DNA from: JANXZO01 sp964355115
GTDB taxonomy: Bacteria > Bacteroidota > Bacteroidia > Bacteroidales > FEN-979
DNA length: 25,569 nt
Assembly: GCA_964355115.1 (NCBI GenBank)
Contig: CAYHCQ010000034.1
Coordinates: 1-25,569, forward strand
Direction: 5' to 3'
How positions within the stretch are numbered: the first letter of the stretch is position 1; each line of letters begins with the position of its first letter. This document shows positions 8,533-16,278 of this stretch, piece after piece. The notes beneath the pieces were generated by a model. It did no database searches. It saw nothing but the letters and a program-made list of their open reading frames with translations, and had not been told where the DNA came from. The position numbers and the translations under genes are program-made.

Positions 8533-9273
8533 ATGAATCTCCCCGTATTCCAGATTCTCAATTACTCGCTTATAATTATTGTGCTGGTAATCTTTATCCG
8601 CTACATGTGGGACGTTTTTTTTGATCGCAATTATCAGCCGGCCGGATGGCAGCATGCTGTTAAAGAGGGACGGATTTCAAAAAAGTTAAAGCAACTGGAG
8701 AGGAATTATCCTGATAAAGTACGTTTTTTTAACTGGTGGTTTCAGGTAAAGCGGCTGAATGAAGCGAACGTTCCCGGCGATTTTGCCGAACTGGGGGTTT
8801 ATAAGGGTGAAAGTGTGCGCATTCTTCTTCAAATGGATCCGGCAAGAAAATTTCACCTGTTTGATACATTTCAGGGTTTTGCGGCTTCCGATCTTGCAGA
8901 AGAGCGGGGTGAGGCTGCAACCTACACTCCTGACGATTTTGCGGATACAAGTGCAGAGGGTGTTTTGCGATTCCTTAATGCTGGTGACGGGATTATTTTG
9001 CATAAGGGTCATTTTCCCGAGACCACAAAAGGTTTTACCAATGAGCGGTTTGCCCTTGTAAATATTGATGCCGATCTCTATAATCCTACACGTGCCGGTC
9101 TTGAGTTTTTTTATCCTCGTCTTTCCCCCGGAGGAGTGCTGCTTGTTCATGACTATAACCCTAAGTGGGAGGGAGTTATGAAGGCAGTCGACGATTTTAT
9201 CGCGACCATCCCCGAAAATCCTGATATTTTACCCGATATGGAAGGCACCATAATGATTATCAGGAACAAATAA
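8533..9273 (+). CDS. Membrane-anchored TylF/MycF-like SAM-dependent methyltransferase
   Basis: Predicted class I S-adenosylmethionine methyltransferase of 246 residues. A hydrophobic N-terminal helix (about residues 9-22) probably anchors it to the membrane. SAM-fold motifs follow: FAELGVYKGES (84-94) as motif I with Glu86, HLFDTFQGF (108-116) with acidic Asp111, NIDADLYNPT (177-186), and GGVLLVHDYN (200-209). The DAD and HDYN residues fit the metal-binding acidic positions of the TylF/MycF family, which O-methylates sugars in macrolides and, in relatives, other glycans or small molecules. The substrate here is not visible; no glycosyltransferase or biosynthetic genes are adjacent. It stands between a terminator and the rpsL promoters, so it is probably transcribed alone. 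Confidence 0.85.
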   Translation: MNLPVFQILNYSLIIIVLVIFIRYMWDVFFDRNYQPAGWQHAVKEGRISKKLKQLERNYPDKVRFFNWWFQVKRLNEANVPGDFAELGVYKGESVRILLQMDPARKFHLFDTFQGFAASDLAEERGEAATYTPDDFADTSAEGVLRFLNAGDGIILHKGHFPETTKGFTNERFALVNIDADLYNPTRAGLEFFYPRLSPGGVLLVHDYNPKWEGVMKAVDDFIATIPENPDILPDMEGTIMIIRNK

Positions 9274-9299
9274 ATAATTAACTTTTTTTCACATTTTTC

Positions 9300-9329
9300 T
9301 TGTTCGGGTCAAAAATAGTTGTACTTTTG
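9300..9329 (+). promoter_or_regulatory. Distal Bacteroidota promoter upstream of rpsL (P1)
   Basis: TTG at 9300-9302, a 19-base spacer, then TACTTTTG at 9322-9329, an exact TAnnTTTG match. Predicted start is near 9335, at the foot of a perfect hairpin with arms TCGAAAAC and GTTTTCGA (9335-9357). Confidence 0.8.
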
Positions 9330-9334
9330 CACCC

Positions 9335-9537
9335 TCGAAAACGTTTGTTGTTTTCGATTGGAACATAAGCCGGAAACGGCAAGGAAACCTGATAAAGTGA
9401 GACAACTATAGGTTTCAATCGCAAGCAGAACGATGATTGCGGTAGAATAGTCTCGCAAAATTATCTCCTTCCTTATCTTTCCGGCCCGATTCCGGGTCAG
9501 TTCTCTGACGACTTTATTGAAGTATTGCCCTTAAATG
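9335..9537 (+). ncRNA. Candidate structured RNA or long 5' leader between the two rpsL promoters; family not recognised
   Basis: The RNA from promoter P1 could fold as follows. A 5' hairpin lies at 9335-9357 (eight pairs, seven-base loop). A GCCG-GAAA-CGGC hairpin with a GNRA loop lies at 9369-9380. GAAACCT (9384-9390) pairs with AGGTTTC (9410-9416). From inside that loop, GTGAGAC (9397-9403) pairs with GTCTCGC (9450-9456), making an H-type pseudoknot. Nested within it, 9418-9424 pairs with 9437-9443. Downstream, two overlapping hairpins (9483-9498 and 9496-9509) exclude each other. There is no ORF worth calling. It could be an independent small RNA, a ribosomal-protein leader or a riboswitch-like element. 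I do not see a clear U-tract terminator, so read-through into rpsL is possible. All pairings were found by eye. Confidence 0.45.
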
Positions 9538-9567
9538 TTGGTTGTGTAAATATTATTTGTACTTTTG
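9538..9567 (+). promoter_or_regulatory. Proximal Bacteroidota promoter upstream of rpsL (P2)
   Basis: TTG at 9538-9540, a 19-base spacer, then TACTTTTG at 9560-9567. The context TTGTACTTTTGCAC is identical to that of P1. Transcription would start near 9573, about 80 bases before the rpsL ATG. Confidence 0.8.
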
Positions 9568-9598
9568 CACTCCCTTTTTCAGGGGTAAAATGTTTAAA

Positions 9599-9624
9599 AA
9601 CCGGCTGAAAAATGCAGCCTGGTT
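9599..9624 (+). promoter_or_regulatory. rpsL leader hairpin
   Basis: AACCGGCTG (9599-9607) pairs with CAGCC plus GGTT (9615-9624) around one bulged T and a seven-base loop. It lies between P2 and the ATG. A role in autogenous control of the str genes is possible but not shown. Confidence 0.5.
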
Positions 9625-9654
9625 GTAAAACCGAAGTTAATTAAATCATCAGAT

Positions 9655-10038
9655 ATGCCAACGATTTCGCAATTGGTTCGTAAGGGAAGACAAAAATTAG
9701 TGGACAAAAGTAAATCGCCCGCTCTGGACTCATGTCCTCAGCGTCGTGGCGTTTGCGTGCGCGTCTACACAACTACGCCCAAGAAACCGAACTCTGCCAT
9801 GCGCAAGGTAGCCAGGGTTCGTCTCACCAACGGCAAGGAGGTGAATGCGTACATTCCCGGCGAAGGCCACAACCTGCAGGAGCACTCTATTGTTATGATC
9901 CGCGGTGGCCGCGTGAAGGACCTTCCCGGCGTGCGCTACCACATTATTCGTGGAGCCCTCGATACATCCGGTGTTGAAGGCCGCAAACAGCGCCGCAGCA
10001 AATACGGAGCGAAACGCCCAAAAGAAAAGAAAGCATAA
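9655..10038 (+). CDS. rpsL: 30S ribosomal protein S12
   Basis: S12 lies at the decoding centre of the small subunit and controls tRNA selection accuracy. The 127-residue length is usual. Conserved stretches TTTPKKPNSAMRKVARV (Lys43 and Lys44) and GGRVKDLPGVRYHIIRGALD are intact. Lys43 and Lys88 match the streptomycin-sensitive wild type, so no target resistance mutation is evident. It is the first gene of the ribosomal supercluster, driven by the tandem promoters P1 and P2, and is followed after 47 bases by rpsG. Confidence 0.99.
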   Translation: MPTISQLVRKGRQKLVDKSKSPALDSCPQRRGVCVRVYTTTPKKPNSAMRKVARVRLTNGKEVNAYIPGEGHNLQEHSIVMIRGGRVKDLPGVRYHIIRGALDTSGVEGRKQRRSKYGAKRPKEKKA

Positions 10039-10045
10039 TTATATA

Positions 10046-10073
10046 GTAAAGGCGCATTGCAAGGCGCCTAAAC
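10046..10073 (+). repeat. Intercistronic hairpin element, copy 1 (rpsL-rpsG)
   Basis: Arms AGGCGC (10050-10055) and GCGCCT (10064-10069) form a six-pair stem with an eight-base loop, flanked by GTAA and AAAC. It fits the family GTAAAGRCGC...GCGYCT. In E. coli this gap carries the S7 translational operator, so a regulatory role is an alternative. Confidence 0.7.
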
Positions 10074-10085
10074 AACAATAAGATT

Positions 10086-10553
10086 ATGAGAAAAGCAAAA
10101 CCAAAGAAAAGACCCCTTCTCCCGGATCCTAAGTTCAGCGATACGCTGGTGACGAAGTTTGTTAACAATGTCATGTTGCGGGGCAAGAAAAACATTGCTT
10201 ATGATGTCTTTTACGATGCTATCGGAATTGTCTCAGAAAAGACAAAGGAAGATGGTCTCGAGGTTTTCAAAAAGGCGTTAACCAATGTTACTCCGTCGGT
10301 GGAGGTTAGAAGCCGCCGTATCGGGGGGGCTACTTTCCAGATCCCTTCTGAAATCCGTCCCAGTCGCAAGCAGTCTATTGGTATGAAATCGCTCGTGAAT
10401 TACGCCCGCAGGCGTCATGAGAAGAGTTTCAGCCAGAAACTCGCTTCTGAGATCATGGCGGCTTATAAAGAAGAGGGCGCTGCTTATAAACGTAAGGAAG
10501 ATACACACAGGATGGCTGAAGCCAACAAGGCATTCAGCCATTTCCGCTTCTAA
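10086..10553 (+). CDS. rpsG: 30S ribosomal protein S7
   Basis: S7 is a primary 16S rRNA binding protein that nucleates the 30S head and lines the E site. The 155-residue length is typical. The N-terminal RKAKPKKRPLLPDPKFSD, central VEVRSRRIGGATFQIP and the NYARRRHEKSF segment match the family. Its place between rpsL and fusA is the conserved str order. In enterobacteria S7 represses this operon; here the gaps on both sides hold hairpins, but of a family also found elsewhere in the cluster, so autoregulation cannot be claimed from them. Confidence 0.99.
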   Translation: MRKAKPKKRPLLPDPKFSDTLVTKFVNNVMLRGKKNIAYDVFYDAIGIVSEKTKEDGLEVFKKALTNVTPSVEVRSRRIGGATFQIPSEIRPSRKQSIGMKSLVNYARRRHEKSFSQKLASEIMAAYKEEGAAYKRKEDTHRMAEANKAFSHFRF

Positions 10554-10558
10554 TATAT

Positions 10559-10586
10559 GTGAAGATGCGCTGCTGCGCGTCTCGAC
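10559..10586 (+). repeat. Intercistronic hairpin element, copy 2 (rpsG-fusA)
   Basis: Arms AGATGCGC (10563-10570) and GCGCGTCT (10575-10582) with a TGCT loop make eight pairs, one of them U-G in the mRNA. The right flank CTCGACAA fits the family end. Confidence 0.85.
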
Positions 10587-10596
10587 AAGAAAAAAA

Positions 10597-12702
10597 ATGA
10601 CAGAGAAACTGGAAAATACAAGGAACATTGGAATCATGGCGCACATCGACGCGGGTAAAACCACGACGACTGAGCGGATCCTGTATTATACCGGTATCAA
10701 CTATAAACTTGGCGAGGTTCACGATGGTACTGCCACCATGGACTGGATGATCCAGGAGCAGGAGAGGGGAATCACGATCACCTCTGCCGCAACAACCGTT
10801 TACTGGGACTACAATTCCGAAAAATACCGCATTAATATTATCGACACTCCCGGCCACGTTGATTTCACTGTTGAAGTGGAACGGTCGTTGAGGGTACTCG
10901 ATGGTGCCATTGCCATTTTCTGCGCAGTAGGCGGCGTGGAGCCTCAGTCGGAAACCGTTTGGAGACAGGCCGATAAATACCATGTTCCCCGCATCAGCTA
11001 CATCAATAAGATGGACCGTACCGGTGCGGATTTTTACCATGTGGTCGATCAGATCCGCGAGAAGCTGGGTGCTAACCCGGTTCCCATCCAATTGCCAATC
11101 GGTGCTGAAGAGGAATTTACAGGCATCATCGACCTGATTGCCAATAAGGCCTACATGTGGGACGAAAACACCCTTGGCAAAGACTATAAAGAGATTCCCA
11201 TTCCTGAAGAGATGAAGGAACAGGTTGCAGGATATCGTCTGAAACTTATTGAGGGGGCTGCTGAAGAGAATGAAACCCTGCTCCACAAATTCATGGATGA
11301 TCCCGGTTCCATCACCGAAGCCGAGATTATTGAACAAATACGCAAAGCCACAGTTGAGAGTCGAATCACACCGGTCATCTGCGGAGCGTCATTCAAAAAC
11401 AAGGGAGTTCAGCTGCTGATCGATGATATCGTCAAGTTTCTGCCCTCTCCGTTTGAAATGCCGGCTGTTAAGGGGATCAACCCTTATACCGAAAAAGAGG
11501 AATTCCGTCGGCCGGATGCCAGTGAGCCTTTCAGCGCCCTTGCATTTAAAATTGCGACCGATCCTTTCGTTGGCAGAATTGCATTCTTCCGCGTATATTC
11601 AGGATCTCTCGAAGCCGGCGAAGTGGTTTTAAATACCCGTACCGACAAAAAAGAGCGCCTGCTCCGTATCATGCTGATGCATGCCAATAAGCAGAACCCG
11701 CTGAAGCACATTGAAGCCGGCGAAATTGCAGCCGCTGTCGGTTTTAAGGATATCCGTACCGGAGACACTCTATGCGATCTCAAGCACCCGATTACGCTTG
11801 AAACCATGGTATTCCCCGAACCTGTAATTAATATGGCCATTGAGCCAAAGACTCAGGAAGACCTTGAAAAGCTTGCCAATGCACTGAACAAACTTGCCGA
11901 AGAAGATCCTACTTTCCAGGTGAGGGTGGATGATGAAACAGGTCAGACGCTGATCAGCGGCATGGGTGAACTTCACCTCGACATTATCACAGACCGCATG
12001 CGTCGTGAATTCAATATCGAAGTGAACCAGGGCAACCCACAGGTTGCTTACAAGGAAGCCATTGTTACCCCGGTCATGCACCATGAGGTTTACAAGAAAC
12101 AGACTGGCGGAAAGGGCCGCTTTGCCGACCTGGTTGTTGAAGTAGGCCCTGCCGATAAAGGCATAAAAGGGTTGCAGTTTATCAACGAGATCAAAGGCGG
12201 TAGTGTTCCCCGGGAATTTATTCCTGCAATTGAAAAAGGATTTAAAGCAGCCATGACAAATGGACCGATCGTCGGATTTCCGATGGACAGTGTAAAAGTC
12301 AGGCTGATTGATGGATCATTTCACAGTGTGGATTCCGATGCACTTGCATTCCAGATCGCTGCAGGAATTGCCTTCAGGGAAGCCTGTCGTAAAACCAAGG
12401 CAGTTATCCTTGAACCCATTATGAAATTTGAAGTAGTGACACCCAGCGAATACATGGGTGAAATTACCGGTGATATTACCAAGCGCAGGGGCCATGTTGA
12501 GGAGGTTGATTCCCGGATCGGGAACCAGGTAATCCGGGGCAAAGTGCCTTTATCTGAAATGTTTGGGTATGTTACTACACTGCGCAGTCTTTCCTCAGGA
12601 AGGGCTACGGAAATGCTGGAGTTTTCGCATTATGCGGCAACTCCTCTTGACGTTCAGAATGAAATTTTATATAAAATCAGGGGATACGTTCCCGCTTACT
12701 AA
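10597..12702 (+). CDS. fusA: Elongation factor G
   Basis: EF-G is the GTPase that drives mRNA-tRNA translocation and, with RRF, ribosome recycling. From ATG at 10597 it has 701 residues. The frame is open further upstream, but that part overlaps rpsG and is not EF-G-like. GTPase motifs are intact: AHIDAGKTT (G1, 15-23), RGITITSAATT (switch I), DTPGHVDF (G3), NKMDRTG (G4) and GASFKNKGVQ. Domains II-V are complete, including the domain IV region GGKGRFADLVVEVGP. Because the G motifs are canonical, this is the normal translational EF-G, not the GTPase-deficient EF-G2 paralog described in Bacteroides. No tuf follows; rpsJ comes next. Confidence 0.99.
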   Translation: MTEKLENTRNIGIMAHIDAGKTTTTERILYYTGINYKLGEVHDGTATMDWMIQEQERGITITSAATTVYWDYNSEKYRINIIDTPGHVDFTVEVERSLRVLDGAIAIFCAVGGVEPQSETVWRQADKYHVPRISYINKMDRTGADFYHVVDQIREKLGANPVPIQLPIGAEEEFTGIIDLIANKAYMWDENTLGKDYKEIPIPEEMKEQVAGYRLKLIEGAAEENETLLHKFMDDPGSITEAEIIEQIRKATVESRITPVICGASFKNKGVQLLIDDIVKFLPSPFEMPAVKGINPYTEKEEFRRPDASEPFSALAFKIATDPFVGRIAFFRVYSGSLEAGEVVLNTRTDKKERLLRIMLMHANKQNPLKHIEAGEIAAAVGFKDIRTGDTLCDLKHPITLETMVFPEPVINMAIEPKTQEDLEKLANALNKLAEEDPTFQVRVDDETGQTLISGMGELHLDIITDRMRREFNIEVNQGNPQVAYKEAIVTPVMHHEVYKKQTGGKGRFADLVVEVGPADKGIKGLQFINEIKGGSVPREFIPAIEKGFKAAMTNGPIVGFPMDSVKVRLIDGSFHSVDSDALAFQIAAGIAFREACRKTKAVILEPIMKFEVVTPSEYMGEITGDITKRRGHVEEVDSRIGNQVIRGKVPLSEMFGYVTTLRSLSSGRATEMLEFSHYAATPLDVQNEILYKIRGYVPAY

Positions 12703-12704
12703 AA

Positions 12705-12732
12705 GTAAAGACGCGATGCATCGCGTCTCACC
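12705..12732 (+). repeat. Intercistronic hairpin element, copy 3 (fusA-rpsJ), perfect palindrome
   Basis: AGACGCGATGCATCGCGTCT at 12709-12728 is a perfect 20-base palindrome, preceded by GTAA and followed by CACC. It is the cleanest copy of the family and starts two bases after the fusA stop. Confidence 0.93.
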
Positions 12733-12747
12733 TAAAATCAAGAAAAC

Positions 12748-13053
12748 GTGAGCCAGAGAATTAGAATTAAACTGAAGTCTTACGATTACAACCTGGTTGA
12801 CAAATCAGCCGAGAAGATCGTGAAAACCGTTAAGGCTACCGGCGCTGTTGTAAGCGGCCCGATTCCCTTACCCACGGACAAGAAGATCTTCACCGTGCTG
12901 CGTTCGACATTCGTGAACAAGAAATCACGTGAACAGTTTCAGTTGTGCACCTACAAGAGGTTGCTGGATATTTACAGCACCACCTCCAAGACCATTGATG
13001 CACTGATGAAACTTGAATTGCCGAGCGGTGTCGAAGTTGAAATCAAGGTTTGA
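12748..13053 (+). CDS. rpsJ: 30S ribosomal protein S10 (GTG start)
   Basis: S10 is a head protein of the 30S subunit and also the NusE partner of NusB in transcription antitermination. It has 101 residues. The family core KLKSYDYNLVDKSAEKIV, GPIPLPTDKKIFTV and STFVNKKSREQF is intact. The start is GTG at 12748 (read as Met-Ser-Gln-Arg-Ile), which gives the expected N-terminus; there is no suitable ATG. The palindromic element lies 16 bases upstream. It begins the S10-type gene block, fused here to the str genes. Confidence 0.98.
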   Translation: MSQRIRIKLKSYDYNLVDKSAEKIVKTVKATGAVVSGPIPLPTDKKIFTVLRSTFVNKKSREQFQLCTYKRLLDIYSTTSKTIDALMKLELPSGVEVEIKV

Positions 13054-13081
13054 TGATTGAGAGATTGACAAGTTAAGTTAC

Positions 13082-13099
13082 AAACGTAAGAAACGTAAG
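13082..13099 (+). repeat. Tandem 9-mer before rplC
   Basis: AAACGTAAG occurs twice in direct tandem and ends three bases before the rplC ATG. This 48-base rpsJ-rplC gap is the only long gap in the cluster without a hairpin element. Confidence 0.8.
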
Positions 13100-13101
13100 A
13101 A

Positions 13102-13731
13102 ATGTCTGGATTAATTGGTAAAAAAGTCGGAATGACCAGTATATACGATGCAAATGGGAAGAATATCCCCTGCACCGTTATCGAAGCTGGTCCTTGTGTA
13201 GTTACACAGGTCCGATCCATAGAAAAAGAGGGATACGATGCCATCCAGCTGGCCTTTGAAGACAAGAAAGAAAAGCACACAACGAAAGCCATGAAGGGCC
13301 ATTTTGCCAAAGCCGGCATTACGCCCAAAAAGGTGGTAGCTGAGTTTACCCGTTTTGAGCCTGGTCATCAGAAGCAGTTTGGTGATGTTCTCAAGGTTGA
13401 CATCTTCACAGAGGGTGAATACATTGACGTGGTCGGGGTTTCCAAAGGTAAAGGTTTTCAGGGCGTTGTTAAGCGGCACCATTTTAAGGGTGTTGGTGAG
13501 GCAACCCATGGACAGCATAACCGCCTAAGGGCTCCCGGTTCAGTTGGTGCCTCATCATGGCCTTCAAGGGTTATGAAGGGTTTGCGCATGGCTGGCCGCA
13601 TGGGTGGCGACCGCGTGAAAGTAATCAACCTGCAGGTGCTGAAAGTTATTATGGAGAAGAACCTTATCCTCGTGAAAGGTGCTATCCCCGGACACAATGG
13701 TTCATATGTAATTGTCGAGCGGTGGAAGTAG
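13102..13731 (+). CDS. rplC: 50S ribosomal protein L3
   Basis: L3 starts 50S assembly by binding the 3' end of 23S rRNA and reaches the peptidyl transferase centre with its internal loop. It has 209 residues. N-terminal SGLIGKKVGMTSIYDANGKN and the long loop with ATHGQHNRLRAPGSVGASS and WPSRVMKGLRMAGRMGGDRV are typical. The Gln in GQHNR is at the position methylated in E. coli L3. Its end overlaps the GTG start of rplD by ten bases, so the two are probably translationally coupled. Confidence 0.99.
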   Translation: MSGLIGKKVGMTSIYDANGKNIPCTVIEAGPCVVTQVRSIEKEGYDAIQLAFEDKKEKHTTKAMKGHFAKAGITPKKVVAEFTRFEPGHQKQFGDVLKVDIFTEGEYIDVVGVSKGKGFQGVVKRHHFKGVGEATHGQHNRLRAPGSVGASSWPSRVMKGLRMAGRMGGDRVKVINLQVLKVIMEKNLILVKGAIPGHNGSYVIVERWK

Positions 13732-14351
13732 CAGTTTATAATATAAAAGGAACGCAGACAAGCCGTAAGACCAGCCTTGATGATATGGTCTTCGGGATTG
13801 AGCCGAACGATCACGCCATTTACCTGGATGTGAAACAGTATATGGCCAATCAGCGTCAGGGTACACACAGCTCCAAGGAGAAGTCGACTGTATCCGGAAG
13901 TACAAAGAAACTTCACAAGCAGAAGGGAACAGGCGGATCACGCAAGGGGAGTATAAAGAACCCTTTGTTTCGCGGTGGTGCCAGGATATTCGGACCCCAT
14001 CCCAGGGATTACAGTTTCAAGCTGAATAAAAAGCTTAAGAAGCTTGCCCGCCTCTCGGCTCTGAGTTATAAGGTAAAAGACAATACCCTGACAATCCTTG
14101 AAGATTTCTCTTTTGAGAGTCCCAAAACCAAGAATATCAGCGAACTTCTTAAGAGTTTTCAACTCACAGGAAAAAAGACGCTGCTCGTATTGTCGAAGCC
14201 CGATGCCAATATTATCCTTTCGGCCCGCAACCTGAAACGAATTAAAGTTGTACAGGCTTCCGACATCAATACATATGAGATTCTTGATGCAACCCAGCTT
14301 CTGCTGACAGAAAGTTCGATCAAGGAAATTGAAAAGATCCATCAGAATTAA
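13722..14351 (+). CDS. rplD: 50S ribosomal protein L4 (GTG start overlapping rplC)
   Basis: L4 binds 23S rRNA early in assembly, and its extended loop lines the exit tunnel. In enterobacteria it also represses the S10 operon. I place the start at GTG 13722, giving 209 residues beginning Met-Glu-Val-Ala-Val-Tyr-Asn-Ile, which fits L4. An in-frame ATG at 13557 exists only because this frame is open inside rplC, and that extension is not L4-like. The tunnel loop HKQKGTGGSRKGSIKNPLF followed by RGGARIFGPHPRDY is intact (residues about 65-100). The ten-base overlap with rplC is unusual among the mostly spaced genes here. Confidence 0.97.
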   Translation: MEVAVYNIKGTQTSRKTSLDDMVFGIEPNDHAIYLDVKQYMANQRQGTHSSKEKSTVSGSTKKLHKQKGTGGSRKGSIKNPLFRGGARIFGPHPRDYSFKLNKKLKKLARLSALSYKVKDNTLTILEDFSFESPKTKNISELLKSFQLTGKKTLLVLSKPDANIILSARNLKRIKVVQASDINTYEILDATQLLLTESSIKEIEKIHQN

Positions 14352-14371
14352 ACCGATTAATTCGATACGAC

Positions 14372-14662
14372 ATGACAGTTATAATGAAGCCGATCATTAC
14401 CGAAAAAATGACCCAGATGGGCGAGAAGCTCAACCGTTATGGGTTCGTGGTAGACCGGAGGGCAAATAAACTCCAGATCAAAGAGGCCATCAAAGACCTT
14501 TATGGTGTGGATGTTGCCTCTGTCAACACCATGGTGTTTTCCGGCAAGAATAAGACCCGCTATACCAAGAGCGGTGTAATTTCGGGCAGAACAAGTACTT
14601 ATAAAAAGGCCATCATCACATTGGTCAAAGGTGAAACTATTGATTTTTACAGCAATATTTAA
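14372..14662 (+). CDS. rplW: 50S ribosomal protein L23
   Basis: L23 sits at the polypeptide exit and is the docking site for trigger factor and SRP. It has 96 residues. IMKPIITEKMTQMGE and KLQIKEAIKDLYGVDVASVN, then the basic extended loop NKTRYTKSGVISGRTSTYKK, match the family. ATG 14372 gives MTVIMKPIITEK; a start at the second Met (14384) is possible but shorter than usual. It is 20 bases after rplD and four before rplB. Confidence 0.98.
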   Translation: MTVIMKPIITEKMTQMGEKLNRYGFVVDRRANKLQIKEAIKDLYGVDVASVNTMVFSGKNKTRYTKSGVISGRTSTYKKAIITLVKGETIDFYSNI

Positions 14663-14666
14663 ATAA

Positions 14667-15491
<825 letters not shown>

Positions 15492-15509
15492 TCGTAAATA
15501 AACCATTAT

Positions 15510-15788
15510 ATGAGCCGATCGCTGAAAAAAGGTCCGTATATCCATTATAAACTGGAGAAAAAAGTTCTGGAGATCCAGGATTCGAAAAAGAAAAATGTCA
15601 TCAAGACCTGGTCACGCGGCTCGATGATCTCTCCTGATTTTGTTGGTCAGACCATCGCCGTGCACAATGGCAACAAGTTTATCCCGGTTTATGTTACCGA
15701 GAATATGGTAGGCCACAAACTGGGTGAATTTGCACCGACCCGTATTTTCAGGGGCCATGCCGGAAATAAAGATAAAGGTAAGAAGTAA
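15510..15788 (+). CDS. rpsS: 30S ribosomal protein S19
   Basis: S19 binds 16S rRNA in the 30S head with S13 and contacts the A-site region. It has 92 residues. SRSLKKGPYIHYKLEKKV, IKTWSRGSMISPDFVG and GHKLGEFAPTRIFRGHAG are the family hallmarks. It lies 18 bases after rplB and 18 before rplV, in the standard S10-block order. Confidence 0.99.
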   Translation: MSRSLKKGPYIHYKLEKKVLEIQDSKKKNVIKTWSRGSMISPDFVGQTIAVHNGNKFIPVYVTENMVGHKLGEFAPTRIFRGHAGNKDKGKK

Positions 15789-15806
15789 CGTCAATACAGA
15801 TAGACA

Positions 15807-16256
15807 ATGGGAGTTAGAACACGCACCAGGGCCGAGAATCGTAAAGAGGCCAAGAAGAACGTCGCTTTTGCAAAATGGAATAACGTACCCTCATCCCCAC
15901 GTAAGATGAGGCTCGTTGCCGACCTGATCCGTGGAATGCGGGTGGAATTGGCGCTTCATACTTTGAAAAACACCTCAAAGCAGCCTGCAGAAGGCGTTCG
16001 CAAATTGTTGCTTTCAGCCATTGCCAACTGGCAGGCTAAAAACGAAGGCAAGCGCATCGAAGAAAGCGATCTGTATATCAAGGAGATTTTCGTTGATGCC
16101 GGCCGCATGTTGAAACGTATTCTTACGGCACCGCAGGGCAGGGCGCATCGCATCCGCAAAAGGTCAAACCATGTTACGATCCTTCTCGACAGCCGCACGA
16201 ATATTGAAGCTGAGGCAGGTGAAACAGAAACACAAGAATCAACTGATAATAAATAA
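15807..16256 (+). CDS. rplV: 50S ribosomal protein L22
   Basis: L22 contacts all 23S rRNA domains, and its beta-hairpin narrows the exit tunnel near the macrolide site. It has 149 residues, longer than the roughly 110 of E. coli because of an N-terminal extension (about 25 residues) and a Glu/Thr-rich tail. The core SPRKMRLVADLIRGMRVELA and the hairpin region VDAGRMLKRILTAPQGRAHR are intact, with no visible insertion or deletion of the kind linked to macrolide resistance. Confidence 0.98.
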   Translation: MGVRTRTRAENRKEAKKNVAFAKWNNVPSSPRKMRLVADLIRGMRVELALHTLKNTSKQPAEGVRKLLLSAIANWQAKNEGKRIEESDLYIKEIFVDAGRMLKRILTAPQGRAHRIRKRSNHVTILLDSRTNIEAEAGETETQESTDNK

Positions 16257-16278
16257 GCATTTTTAAACCGCATTTTTA

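Noticed and set aside
9274..9654. tRNA, SRP RNA, tmRNA or hammerhead ribozyme in the region before rpsL
   Set aside because: No acceptor/T-arm pattern, SRP loop motif or tmRNA features are visible. A CTGATAA stretch resembles part of the hammerhead core but lacks CTGATGA and the matching GAAA placement.
10039..10085. Classical E. coli-type S7 operator between rpsL and rpsG
   Set aside because: A hairpin is present, but it resembles the other intercistronic repeats, and I see no specific match to the S7 site.
10417..10596. Upstream in-frame ATG extending fusA by 60 residues
   Set aside because: It overlaps rpsG in another frame, runs through the hairpin element, and the extra residues are not EF-G-like. 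ATG 10597 gives the expected N-terminus.
12703..12747. Intrinsic terminator after fusA
   Set aside because: The palindrome forms a strong stem but is followed by CACCTAAAATC, not a T-run, and belongs to the repeat family also found elsewhere in the cluster.
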